Below are positions 16,782 through 24,448 of a stretch of 64,000 bases of DNA, in pieces; the stretch's first letter is position 1, and each line of letters starts with the position of its first letter. The DNA is taken from assembly GCA_015061985.1 (NCBI GenBank), contig SUVN01000009.1, positions 1-64,000 of the forward strand, given 5' to 3'. Position numbers and translations under genes: made by a program. The DNA comes from Akkermansiaceae bacterium (GTDB lineage Bacteria > Verrucomicrobiota > Verrucomicrobiia > Verrucomicrobiales > Akkermansiaceae). The notes below the pieces were generated by a model. That model searched no databases, had not been told where the DNA came from, and was given only the letters and a program-made list of their open reading frames with translations.

Positions 16782-17094
16782 ATAATGTGCTGTCGCCGCT
16801 CTTTCGGATGATACAGTAGTTTATTGAGGGATTAGCGTTGTTTCGGAATGCTTTTTCGATCTTCGGATGGTAAGTGTGCATTTTTGTCTAATTTGATTTA
16901 TTTGCCTATTAAAATGGAAGGTAGATAAACCTTGCTCTAATTATTTTTTTATTTCAATAAATAGAAAACAATTTTTTTGGTTAATGGTTAATTGATATAT
17001 GAAATTTTAAAATACAAAATTCGTGTTCTCTTCAAACCAGCGAATTGTTTACATAAGTGTGTTTTTTTCAGCGTCTTAAGAAAAAAAGTCTGTA
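16782..17094. other. AT-rich intergenic stretch
   Basis: No gene is supported. The stretch is strikingly AT-rich with long T runs (near 16945, 16973 and 17061). It immediately precedes the right arm of the inverted repeat. Such DNA could be a curved upstream promoter region for the gene at 17227 or a scar of inserted DNA. Confidence 0.5.
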
Positions 17095-17270
17095 CATCGC
17101 ATTCAGAATGCGATATACTCGCCTGCGGTGAGTCGTCGCGGGTCTCTCAGCATTCCGACGCGCGTAGAACTGGGTATCCCCGGGTAGCTTGCCGCTAAAC
17201 GACAAACATATAGAAAAACGAAAGAAATGAAAAAGACAATCATCGCTCTGCTGGCTCTGTCCGGTCTTGC
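17095..17270. repeat. 176-bp inverted repeat, right arm (leader plus signal-peptide start)
   Basis: The perfect reverse complement of 13388-13563. It contains the palindrome ATCGC-N9-GCGAT (17096-17114), the shared leader, the ATG at 17227 and the start of the signal peptide. Sequence identity ends abruptly inside the signal peptide at GGTCTTGC. Confidence 0.85.
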
Positions 17271-17892
17271 CATGGCTGACACCTACACCGCCAGCACCCC
17301 CGCTAAGTCCGCTGCCGGAGCTCAGGGTAACTACTATGGCTTCACGCTGGCTTTTGACAACGCCACCTACCTGACCACGAATGTACCTGCTGATACGGAG
17401 CTGAATCTTGATAGCATCACCCTGCTGTCCCGCTCCGACGGTTCTGCTAACGATATGAAGGTTGCGGTGTACGAGTACGTTGGTGATGGCACGGTGGGTA
17501 CTTTCCTGGGCACGTCTTCCACTGTTCAGTTTGCTGCCAACACCACGTTCACGCTGACCTTTGACGGTATCACCGTAAACTCTTCTGACCGCTATCAGTT
17601 CCTGTATGTGAGCGCCACTGCAGATGATGCTACTCTGGGGACATTTGACGGATATAAGGCAGCTGCCATGCAGTGGGGTACCTCTGTTACGAACTCTTTC
17701 TCCACGAATATCCCCGGCGGTTGGGGTACTTACAAGAACAATACTCTTAACTCTTGGGAAGGTCAGTATATACCTGTGACCACGGTTACGCTGAGCACTC
17801 CCTCTGTTGCTCCCGCCGTTCCGGAGCCGACCACGGCTACGCTGAGCCTGCTGGCTCTGGCCGGTCTGGCTGCCCGCCGTCGCCGCAAGTAA
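17227..17892 (+). CDS. PEP-CTERM exported protein, cluster member 4
   Basis: The 221-aa protein has signal peptide MKKTIIALLALSGLAMA and anchor VPEPTTATLSLLALAGLAARRRRK. The mature part (DTYTAST…GNYYGFTLAFDN…) is Thr/Ser/Asn-rich, likely a beta-sandwich, with no catalytic motif seen. The 5' leader and first 44 coding bases are the inverted duplicate of those of the 12733-13431 gene, while the middle is unrelated. It is probably displayed at or released from the outer surface through exosortase processing. Function unknown. Confidence 0.85.
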   Translation: MKKTIIALLALSGLAMADTYTASTPAKSAAGAQGNYYGFTLAFDNATYLTTNVPADTELNLDSITLLSRSDGSANDMKVAVYEYVGDGTVGTFLGTSSTVQFAANTTFTLTFDGITVNSSDRYQFLYVSATADDATLGTFDGYKAAAMQWGTSVTNSFSTNIPGGWGTYKNNTLNSWEGQYIPVTTVTLSTPSVAPAVPEPTTATLSLLALAGLAARRRRK

Positions 17893-17920
17893 AGCTTGCC
17901 TGACAGCTGAAACAATTTCA

Positions 17921-17960
17921 AACGCTGCTGCCCATTGCGGGTGGCAGCGTTTCTTATTTA
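17921..17960 (+). terminator. Terminator of the 17227-17892 PEP-CTERM gene
   Basis: AACGCTGCTGCCC / GGGTGGCAGCGTT with a TTCTTATTT tail. It shares its stem sequence with the other cassette terminators. Confidence 0.8.
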
Positions 17961-17969
17961 CGAGTGGGT

Positions 17970-18145
17970 AAATGGGAAGTTAACAAGAAGTACAAAGTCA
18001 AATGGACGATGGACAAGGTACGCAATTCCGCTCGCGTTGCTCGCACGCAAACGCTTTGCAACTCTTTGACTATTACGCGCCGGAGGATCGCATGACTTTT
18101 CCTTCGTCCATTGTTCTTTGTCCATTGTCCTTCAATTACCCATTT
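17970..18145 (+). repeat. Dispersed MITE-like element, copy B (most complete)
   Basis: The 176-bp noncoding element is bounded by imperfect terminal inverted repeats (TAAATGGGAAGTT and AATTACCCATTTA). Its halves are internally complementary (GGACGATGGACAAGG near the left, CCTTCGTCCATTGT near the right). Related copies lie at 448-561 and 46166-46290. It encodes nothing I recognise and fills the gap between the PEP-CTERM cluster and the SNF2 gene. Confidence 0.7.
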
Positions 18146-18194
18146 ATCGGGCGGTCTATTTCTTTAGCGTACAAAATCTTTGGGACACGAGTGT

Positions 18195-20840
18195 TCACAC
18201 TCCCAGCAGTTCTGCTAATTCTTCCGGTGGGAGGGTGAGGAGGAGTTTTTCCAGCCCGCCGGACAGGAGATTGTCTGCCAGGGCGCGTTTGGCGGTGAGC
18301 ATGCGGTGGATGTTTTCCTCGATGGTGCCGCGGCAGATGAGTGGGTGGATGAGCACCGGCTGGGTCTGGCCGATGCGGTAGGCGCGGTCGCTGGCCTGGT
18401 TTTCCACCGCCGGGTTCCACCAGCGGTCGAAGTGGATGACGTGGCGGGCGCGGGTGAGGGTGAGCCCGGTGCCGGCGGCTTTGAGGGAGAGGATAAAGAA
18501 GCGCGGCCCGCCGGGATGCCGGAAGGCGGCCACTCGTTCGCGCCGCTCCGCCAGGGGGGTGCCTCCATGGAGGGTGAGGCCGGGGGCTCCGAAGATGCCT
18601 GCCAGGAAATCATGCAGGGGCTCGATGGTGCTGCGGTATTGCGTGAACACCAGGCAGGAGTCCCCGGCCTCTGCAATGGAGCGAGCCAGATGGCCCAGAC
18701 GCTGCATCTTGCCGCTGGCGTCGGGGTCGAAATAGCCCTCTCCCCGGTATTGGGCGGGGTGGTTGCAGATTTGTTTGAGCCGACTGAGCAGGGGTAGCAC
18801 CAGGCTCAGGCGGGTCTGCGGGTCGGGCTCCGCAATGACGGCTCGCAGGCTCTCCACCTCGTGGGCATAGAGGCGGGTCTGCTCCGGGGTGAGCAGGCAG
18901 TAGGCTGGTTTCTCCGTTTTCGGCGGGAGCTCCGGCAGCAGGGTGGGGTCATTCTTGAGGCGGCGCAGCAGGAAGGGGCGGATGCGCCGGCGCAGCGGGC
19001 TTAAATCCGCCCCCATGCGTTGCACCAGCGCGTTGAATTCCTTTTCGCTGCCCAGCAGACCGGGGGTCAGAAAATCGAAGAGGGAGCGTAGCTCGCTGAG
19101 GTTGTTTTCCACCGGGGTGCCGGTGAGGGCCACGCGGCGCGGGGAGATGAGTTGCAGGATGGCCTTTGTGCGCTGCGAACCGGCGTTTTTAATGGCCTGT
19201 GCCTCGTCCAGCACCAGGGCGGGCAGCTCTTCCGTTGCCAGTAGTTCGGCCAGCCGGGTTGCCATGCCGTAGGTGGTGAGGGCCACTTCCACGCCCTCCA
19301 GCAGTTTGGCGGGCTGTCGCCTCAGAAGCTCATTTTCCTGCGCTGTCAGGATATCCGGGTGCAGGAGGATGGTGCGCAGCTGCGGGACAAAGCGTGCCAT
19401 TTCTTCCTGCCAGTTACTCAGCAGCGAGGCGGGAGCCACGATGAGTGCCGCCCGTTCTGCCAGTACTCCCTGCCGGTGCAGGTGGGTGAGCCATGCGGTC
19501 ACCTGCAGGGTTTTTCCCAGTCCCATGTCATCGGCCAGGCAGGCACCGAATCCGCTCTCTGTCACTCCCAGCAGGAAGCGCACCCCCTCCCTCTGGTAGG
19601 GGCGCAGGATGCTGCGGAGGGATTCCGGCAAATCCGCTTCGGGTGCGGCAAGGGTGAGGCGGCGCAGGGCTTCCTCCAGCTCCGGGCCGGCGGTGGCGGG
19701 TGCATCCTCTTCTGCCGGGGGCAGTGTGACGGTGTTTTCCGGGCGTTTGCCGAGCAGCCAGCGCAGCCCCACGACCATGGGAATGCCGCCTGCCGCCATG
19801 CGGGCCGCCTGTCGCCAGCTGTTGAGCAGGTGTTGCAACCGCTCGCGATCCAACCGCACCCACTCTCCGCGAAATCGCACCATACCGTCCTCATCCGCCG
19901 CCAGCAGCTCTGCCAGTTCTTCATCTGTGAGCGCATGGTTGCCCAGCACCACACGCGGCACGAAGCGCAGCAGCGAATTGATGTTGAGCGAGGGGGCGCG
20001 GTCATCCTTGCTGTCGCCCGCCTTTTCCAGCTGCACCTGCAGCTCTGCGCGGGGCGGTTGCGTCTTCCAGAGGTTCACCATGCGGGTTTCGATGCCGGCG
20101 GCCTCCAGCAGCGGGAGACTTTCCAGAAAATCATAGGCCCGCCGCGCACCCCAGGCGCAGGGGCGGTAGATATCCCCGCTGCGGATGAGCTGCTGCCAGA
20201 ATGGGCTCTCTGCCGCCACCTGCTGCAACGGGCGGAGCAGGGCTGCCAGAGCGGCGTTATCATTCATCTGCGCCGCCAATCCCAGCGGTGCGTGACGCGG
20301 TTTGCCATCCTGCCCCGCTTTGTGGATATAGGTGGCAAGGAAGGCAAAGGGGGCTTCTGCGGCATCTGCACCGCCGTTTTCTGCCAGATGCAGGCAGAGC
20401 ATGCCCAGCTGCTGCCAGCCTTCACCCAGTCGGCAGAGCCACGCCTCCACGCTGCATCCTGCCAGAGCCGCTTTATCATGCAGGGCAAGTTCCAGCCCCG
20501 CAAACCAGCTGCAGATATCGCCGGCGCAGACACTGCTCTGATGCAGCGGGGGCAGGGATTCCAGCATGGCGGCGGCCTCCGTGGGGGAAACGGTCAGCTG
20601 GGCGGCGGCGGCGGTATCTGCCCGTCTCAACGCACGCAAATAGCGCATGAGCCGCTGCCGGGCCTGCTCCTGCAGCCAGGACAGTGCCGCATCCGCCCCC
20701 ACGGGAAGCCCGTGTTGCACCAGATCCAGCATGCCCATGGCTGCGCTGTGCGCAAAAGCCTTTTCTGCCCGCGGCAGGATACCGCGCGGGGTCAGTTGCA
20801 GCTGCCCGCTGCCCGGTGCTGTGAGCCCTATGCCCTCCAT
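18195..20840 (-). CDS. SNF2-family helicase/ATPase
   Basis: The 881-aa protein has a long N-terminal region (~1-400) of unknown role. The double RecA-like SNF2 engine follows: motif I DDMGLGKT, motif II LDEAQ, motif III ALTGTPVENNLSELRSLFDFL, and the C-terminal motifs SLKAAGTGLTLTRA and QASDRAYRIGQ. Bacterial homologs are thought to remodel nucleoprotein or RNA polymerase complexes. ATG 20840 is chosen because a promoter (-10 7 bases away) sits directly upstream and the alternative ATG at 20876 falls within that promoter. It is divergent from rph. Confidence 0.9.
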   Translation of the reverse strand: MEGIGLTAPGSGQLQLTPRGILPRAEKAFAHSAAMGMLDLVQHGLPVGADAALSWLQEQARQRLMRYLRALRRADTAAAAQLTVSPTEAAAMLESLPPLHQSSVCAGDICSWFAGLELALHDKAALAGCSVEAWLCRLGEGWQQLGMLCLHLAENGGADAAEAPFAFLATYIHKAGQDGKPRHAPLGLAAQMNDNAALAALLRPLQQVAAESPFWQQLIRSGDIYRPCAWGARRAYDFLESLPLLEAAGIETRMVNLWKTQPPRAELQVQLEKAGDSKDDRAPSLNINSLLRFVPRVVLGNHALTDEELAELLAADEDGMVRFRGEWVRLDRERLQHLLNSWRQAARMAAGGIPMVVGLRWLLGKRPENTVTLPPAEEDAPATAGPELEEALRRLTLAAPEADLPESLRSILRPYQREGVRFLLGVTESGFGACLADDMGLGKTLQVTAWLTHLHRQGVLAERAALIVAPASLLSNWQEEMARFVPQLRTILLHPDILTAQENELLRRQPAKLLEGVEVALTTYGMATRLAELLATEELPALVLDEAQAIKNAGSQRTKAILQLISPRRVALTGTPVENNLSELRSLFDFLTPGLLGSEKEFNALVQRMGADLSPLRRRIRPFLLRRLKNDPTLLPELPPKTEKPAYCLLTPEQTRLYAHEVESLRAVIAEPDPQTRLSLVLPLLSRLKQICNHPAQYRGEGYFDPDASGKMQRLGHLARSIAEAGDSCLVFTQYRSTIEPLHDFLAGIFGAPGLTLHGGTPLAERRERVAAFRHPGGPRFFILSLKAAGTGLTLTRARHVIHFDRWWNPAVENQASDRAYRIGQTQPVLIHPLICRGTIEENIHRMLTAKRALADNLLSGGLEKLLLTLPPEELAELLGV

Positions 20841-20847
20841 GGCGGCA

Positions 20848-20876
20848 ATTTTACCTTTCCCATGCCGCTGTGGCAA
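20848..20876 (-). promoter_or_regulatory. Promoter of the SNF2 gene
   Basis: TTGCCA (20871-20876), a 17-bp spacer and TAAAAT (20848-20853), read leftward. The -10 ends 7 bases before the ATG, so the transcript should be leaderless. It is back to back with the rph promoter, 9 bp away. Confidence 0.65.
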
Positions 20877-20885
20877 GAAATTTGA

Positions 20886-20914
20886 TTGAATCCCGCGCGC
20901 GTATGTGGTAAAAC
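20886..20914 (+). promoter_or_regulatory. Promoter of rph
   Basis: TTGAAT (20886-20891), a 17-bp spacer and TAAAAC (20909-20914). The -10 ends 8 bases before the ATG at 20923; a leaderless transcript is predicted. Confidence 0.55.
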
Positions 20915-20922
20915 CCGCCTGT

Positions 20923-21705
20923 ATGCAACGCCAAGATAACCGCGCTCAGAATGAGATGCGCCCGCTTCAGTTTGTGCTTAACGTGGCACCCCACGCCACG
21001 GCTTCCGTGCTTTCCTGCTTCGGCAACACCCGCGTCATCTGCTCCGTCACCATCGAGGAAGATGTCCCGCGCTGGATGAAGAACCAGCATGTGCCCGGCG
21101 GCTGGCTCACCGCTGAGTACGCCATGCTGCCCTATTCCACTCTTGACCGCAAGAAGCGCGACAGCTCTGCCGGCAAGGTGGATGGACGTTCCGTGGAAAT
21201 CCAGCGCCTCATCGGTCGCTCTCTGCGCGCCGTGGTGGATTTGGAAGCCCTGGGTGCCCGCACCATCTGGGTGGATTGCGACGTGTTGCAGGCCGACGGC
21301 GGCACGCGTACGGCGAGCATCACCGGCGCTGCCGTGGCGCTCAGCATTGCCCTCAATCGTCTGGTGGCCTCCGGTGCGCTGGAGAAGAACCCCATGCGCT
21401 GCCTGGTTTCCGCTGTTTCCGTGGGCAAGCTGGCGGGAACCCCGCTGCTGGATTTGTGCTATGTGGAAGACCGCGATGCTGAGGTGGACATGAACGTGGT
21501 CATGACCGAGCGCGGCGAGTATGTGGAGGTGCAGGGCTCCGGCGAGGAAGCGGTCTTCACCGCCGATGAAATGGCGCAGATGCTCGCGCTCGCTTCCAAG
21601 GGGGTGGCGGATATTACTGCTGCCCAGAAAGAAGCCATCGCCCGCGCTGACCGCCCCGCTGAGTCCGATTTCGAGTCTCTCCGCAGCTTCTTCGAGGGGC
21701 GTTAA
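20923..21705 (+). CDS. rph: Ribonuclease PH
   Basis: The 260-aa phosphorolytic 3'-exoribonuclease trims tRNA precursors. It shows the family blocks RPLQFVLNVAPHATASVL, the EDVPRWMK loop, GGWLTAEYAMLPYST, the phosphate-site region RLIGRSLRAVVD and LQADGGTRTASITGA. Length is normal. The frame is open six codons further, but ATG 20923 fits both the family N-terminus and the promoter. It is followed by its own terminator, so it is probably transcribed alone. Confidence 0.95.
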   Translation: MQRQDNRAQNEMRPLQFVLNVAPHATASVLSCFGNTRVICSVTIEEDVPRWMKNQHVPGGWLTAEYAMLPYSTLDRKKRDSSAGKVDGRSVEIQRLIGRSLRAVVDLEALGARTIWVDCDVLQADGGTRTASITGAAVALSIALNRLVASGALEKNPMRCLVSAVSVGKLAGTPLLDLCYVEDRDAEVDMNVVMTERGEYVEVQGSGEEAVFTADEMAQMLALASKGVADITAAQKEAIARADRPAESDFESLRSFFEGR

Positions 21706-21726
21706 TCCTTGTTTTAACCCCGACAA

Positions 21727-21770
21727 ACAGCCGTGCGGCATCTGCAAAACGGATGCAGCACGGCTTTTTA
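21727..21770 (+). terminator. Terminator of rph
   Basis: AGCCGTGC-GCATC pairs with GATGC-GCACGGCT around a loop containing AAAA, followed by TTTTTA. Confidence 0.8.
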
Positions 21771-21986
21771 GCCGTAAAAGTGAGGTTTTATCGGCTAATT
21801 TAGCTGATAATTAGCCGTCATTAGCCGATGGCGACTGATTTTGGGTGATGGAAACCGGGCAAATAAAAGAAAAATGTGAAAAAAGTAAAAACCGGTGTAG
21901 AAAAATGGGGAATAGCTGCGTTCCTGAGAGTGAGGCGAGACAGAAGTACCTCGCCAATCCACTTAACAACAAACAGAAAACACGAT

Positions 21987-22883
21987 ATGAAGAAATCCCT
22001 CTTTTTTGCTCTGTTCGCCGCTCTGCCGGTGATGGCTCAGGAAGCTGCCCCGGAGCAGTGCCCCGCCCAGCAACCCTGCTGCAAGGCTATGCCCTGCGCT
22101 CCTGCCAAGCCCTGCTGTGGTAAGCCCGGCCAGCGCCCGGACTTCCACAAGATGATGCTGGAGAAGTTTGATGCCAACAAGGATGGTCAGCTGGACGATG
22201 CCGAGAAGGCTGCTGCCAAGGCTGATTTCGAGGCTAAGCGCGCGGAGATGAAGGCAGCTTTCGAGAAGAAGATGCTGGAGAAGTTCGATGCCAACAAGGA
22301 CGGTCAGCTGGATGATGCCGAGAAGGCTGCCGCCAAGGCAGAGTTCGAGAAAATGCGTGCTGAGCGCGGCGGTAAGTGCGGCAAGCGTGGCCCGAAGTGC
22401 GGTCATCGCGGCCCGAAGCGTCACTGCTGTGGCGGGCCTCGCGGTCATCATCACATGAGCCCGGAGCAGAAGGCTGAGTGCCGCGCCAGGTTCATGGAGA
22501 AGTTTGACGCCAACAAGGACGGCCAGCTGGATGATGCCGAGAAGGCCGCTGTGAAGGCTGATTTTGAGGCCAAACGCGCGGAGATGAAGGCCGCTTTCGA
22601 GAAGAAGATGCTGGAGAAGTTCGATGCTAACAAGGACGGTCAGCTGGATGATGCCGAGAAGGCTGCTGCCAAGGCAGAGTTCGAGAAAATGCGCGCTGAG
22701 CGCGGCGGTAAGTGCGGCAAGCGTGGCCCGAAGTGCGGTCGCCACGGGCATCATGGCCCGAAGGGCCCCCGCTGCGGCGGTCATCGCGGCCCGAAGTGCG
22801 GTGCTCCCGCTCCTCAGGGTGCTCCCTGCAACTGTCCGGGCAACCAGCCCGCTCCGGCTCCCGCTGAGCAGCCCGCAGCATAA
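21987..22883 (+). CDS. Exported EF-hand protein with tandem duplication and Cys/His-rich linkers
   Basis: The 298-aa protein has signal peptide MKKSLFFALFAALPVMAQ followed by a Cys/Pro-rich segment. It then has four nearly identical EF-hand loops, DANKDGQLDDAE, at residues ~62-73, 101-112, 174-185 and 212-223. They come as two pairs, each followed by a GGKCGKRGPKCG-type linker rich in Cys, His, Gly and Lys. An internal duplication of ~110 codons built the protein and is still almost perfect in DNA. It probably binds Ca2+, and the Cys/His stretches may bind transition metals or form disulfides. Role in the envelope unknown. Confidence 0.85.
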   Translation: MKKSLFFALFAALPVMAQEAAPEQCPAQQPCCKAMPCAPAKPCCGKPGQRPDFHKMMLEKFDANKDGQLDDAEKAAAKADFEAKRAEMKAAFEKKMLEKFDANKDGQLDDAEKAAAKAEFEKMRAERGGKCGKRGPKCGHRGPKRHCCGGPRGHHHMSPEQKAECRARFMEKFDANKDGQLDDAEKAAVKADFEAKRAEMKAAFEKKMLEKFDANKDGQLDDAEKAAAKAEFEKMRAERGGKCGKRGPKCGRHGHHGPKGPRCGGHRGPKCGAPAPQGAPCNCPGNQPAPAPAEQPAA

Positions 22884-22922
22884 GCCGCATCTGTAACATT
22901 TTTTTCCATGCGATAAGACAGG

Positions 22923-22950
22923 CCGGTACTCCCGCAAGGGGGTGCTGGTT
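22923..22950. terminator. Hairpin with GCAA tetraloop in a convergent gap
   Basis: CCGGTACTCCC pairs with GGGGGTGCTGG using three G-U pairs across GCAA. A short TTT follows. It may terminate the EF-hand transcript; the U-tract is poor. Confidence 0.4.
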
Positions 22951-23039
22951 TCGCTGTTCCCGGCCGCAGTCCTGTTAGTCGTTGAATGAAGATTGGACGT
23001 ATTTCACAGAAATCTGTTGTGCAGGGATAAACGGATTGC

Positions 23040-24257
23040 TCATATCATGGATATGGGGTAGGCGTAGTTCCCCCGCCCCAGAGGCAGAATTTCCATGGCC
23101 GTGCAGAGCACGATACCCGGTTGTACCTGCACTCCCGGGGCTGTGGGGATGGTGGCGGCACCGCTTAAATCCCCCGGGCGGGGCGAGCTGCTGCGCTTGA
23201 CCTCCATGGGATAGAGTTTTCCGTTCTGTTCCAGCAAAAAATCCACTTCTGCACCGTTGCTGTTGCGGTAGTAGGTGAGATTGGCGCGAATCCCTCTGTT
23301 GGTGAAGCTGCGGCGCAGCTGCCCGTATACCCATGTTTCCAGTATCGGGCCGGCCATGGCTCCCTGTTGCAATACTCTGGCGCTGTGCCAGCCTCCCAGC
23401 CACGCGCATAAACCTGTATCATTAAAATACAGCTTGGGGCTCTTTGTCAGTCGCTTGCTTGTATTGACGTAGTATGGCTGCAGAATGTCTACCACTCCCG
23501 ACGTTTCGAGTACGGAAAGCCATTTCTTAACCGTATTGGGCGACACGTCGGCATCTTTGGCCATGTCGGCATATACCACCTGTTGAGCCGTACGTGCTGC
23601 CGCTGATCGGATGAAACGCATGAAGGCGTGGGTGTCACCTACCTGTGTGAGTGCCCGTACATCCCTTGCAATGTATGTGTTCAGGTAAGCGCTGAAATAA
23701 TCTTCCGGCGTGGTGCCTGCGTATTTGAACATGCGGGGATAACCGCCTTTCCAGATGCGGTCATATAGTGCGCTGATATCACACACGGGTGCTCCGAGGC
23801 GAGTCTTGAATGATTCCGGCTCGAAGGGTTCGGCAGAGCTCCCCTTGCCGTTGACCTCGCTCTGTGAAAGGGTATACAACTCCACTAAGCCGACTCTGCC
23901 CGCCAGACTCTCCGAAACTCCCTGCATGAGATGGAATCTCTGAGAGCCGGTAAGCCAATACTGCCCCGGTTCGCCGGTGATATCCACCTTCATCTTGATG
24001 GCGCGCAGCAACCGTGGTTCATATTGCACTTCATCGATGCACAGGGGACTTCCCATTTCCTCCAGAAAGCCGACCGGGTCTTCTTTGGCCCGCAGCAGCA
24101 TGAGTTCGTTATCCAGGGTCACATAATGCATTCCCTCCGGCAACAATTGTCGGAGCAGGGTGGACTTGCCGACTTGACGTGCCCCCGTTACCAGAACACA
24201 GGGGAACACGCGATGTAATTCCATTACCTTTGCGGACATCGTACGCTCTATTTCCAT
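23040..24257 (-). CDS. AAA+ ATPase with DUF4143 domain
   Basis: The 405-aa protein has an N-terminal AAA+ module: Walker A GARQVGKST (~25-33), Walker B-like LCIDEVQ (~73-79) and sensor-like WLTGSQRFHLM. A middle helical region follows, then the C-terminal DUF4143 nuclease-like domain ending in GAEVDFLLEQNGKLYPMEVKRS. The final motif resembles a PD-(D/E)xK core (D..x..E-x-K). Such genes are common accessory genes of unresolved role. The start is set by a good ribosome-binding site, AGGAGA, 7 bases before ATG 24257, unusual for this window. Two hairpin repeats lie upstream. Confidence 0.85.
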   Translation of the reverse strand: MEIERTMSAKVMELHRVFPCVLVTGARQVGKSTLLRQLLPEGMHYVTLDNELMLLRAKEDPVGFLEEMGSPLCIDEVQYEPRLLRAIKMKVDITGEPGQYWLTGSQRFHLMQGVSESLAGRVGLVELYTLSQSEVNGKGSSAEPFEPESFKTRLGAPVCDISALYDRIWKGGYPRMFKYAGTTPEDYFSAYLNTYIARDVRALTQVGDTHAFMRFIRSAAARTAQQVVYADMAKDADVSPNTVKKWLSVLETSGVVDILQPYYVNTSKRLTKSPKLYFNDTGLCAWLGGWHSARVLQQGAMAGPILETWVYGQLRRSFTNRGIRANLTYYRNSNGAEVDFLLEQNGKLYPMEVKRSSSPRPGDLSGAATIPTAPGVQVQPGIVLCTAMEILPLGRGNYAYPISMI

Positions 24258-24325
24258 GGGGTATCTCCTCTCGCCCGCATTTTGCGGTATTTGCTGTCGA
24301 TTGTCAAGGGAAGAAATAAGAAAAA

Positions 24326-24425
24326 CCATGTAATTCTGCAATGAGACTGCGGATTTACATGGCTTTTTGTGTGAAAATGAGTAAAAAACCATGCAATTCT
24401 GCAATGAGACTGCGAATTTACATGG
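24326..24425 (-). terminator. Two tandem near-identical 37-nt hairpins
   Basis: The units at 24326-24362 and 24389-24425 each pair CCATGTAA-type and TTACATGG-type arms with complementary inner segments and are flanked by A and T runs. On the minus strand each ends in CCATGG-T(5-6). They could be double terminators of the efflux operon, or leader elements of the ATPase gene. They repeat with a 63-base period. Confidence 0.6.
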
Positions 24426-24448
24426 TTTTTTGCTTGTGGGGGGGGTAT

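Noticed and set aside
21963..22937. A long minus-strand frame opposite the EF-hand gene
   Set aside because: Repeats in it are only the reverse complement of the EF-hand duplication; Leu/Ala-rich shadow.
24326..24425. Possible CRISPR array
   Set aside because: There are only two repeat units, each a hairpin with flanking T run, and no cas genes; terminators or leader elements fit better.
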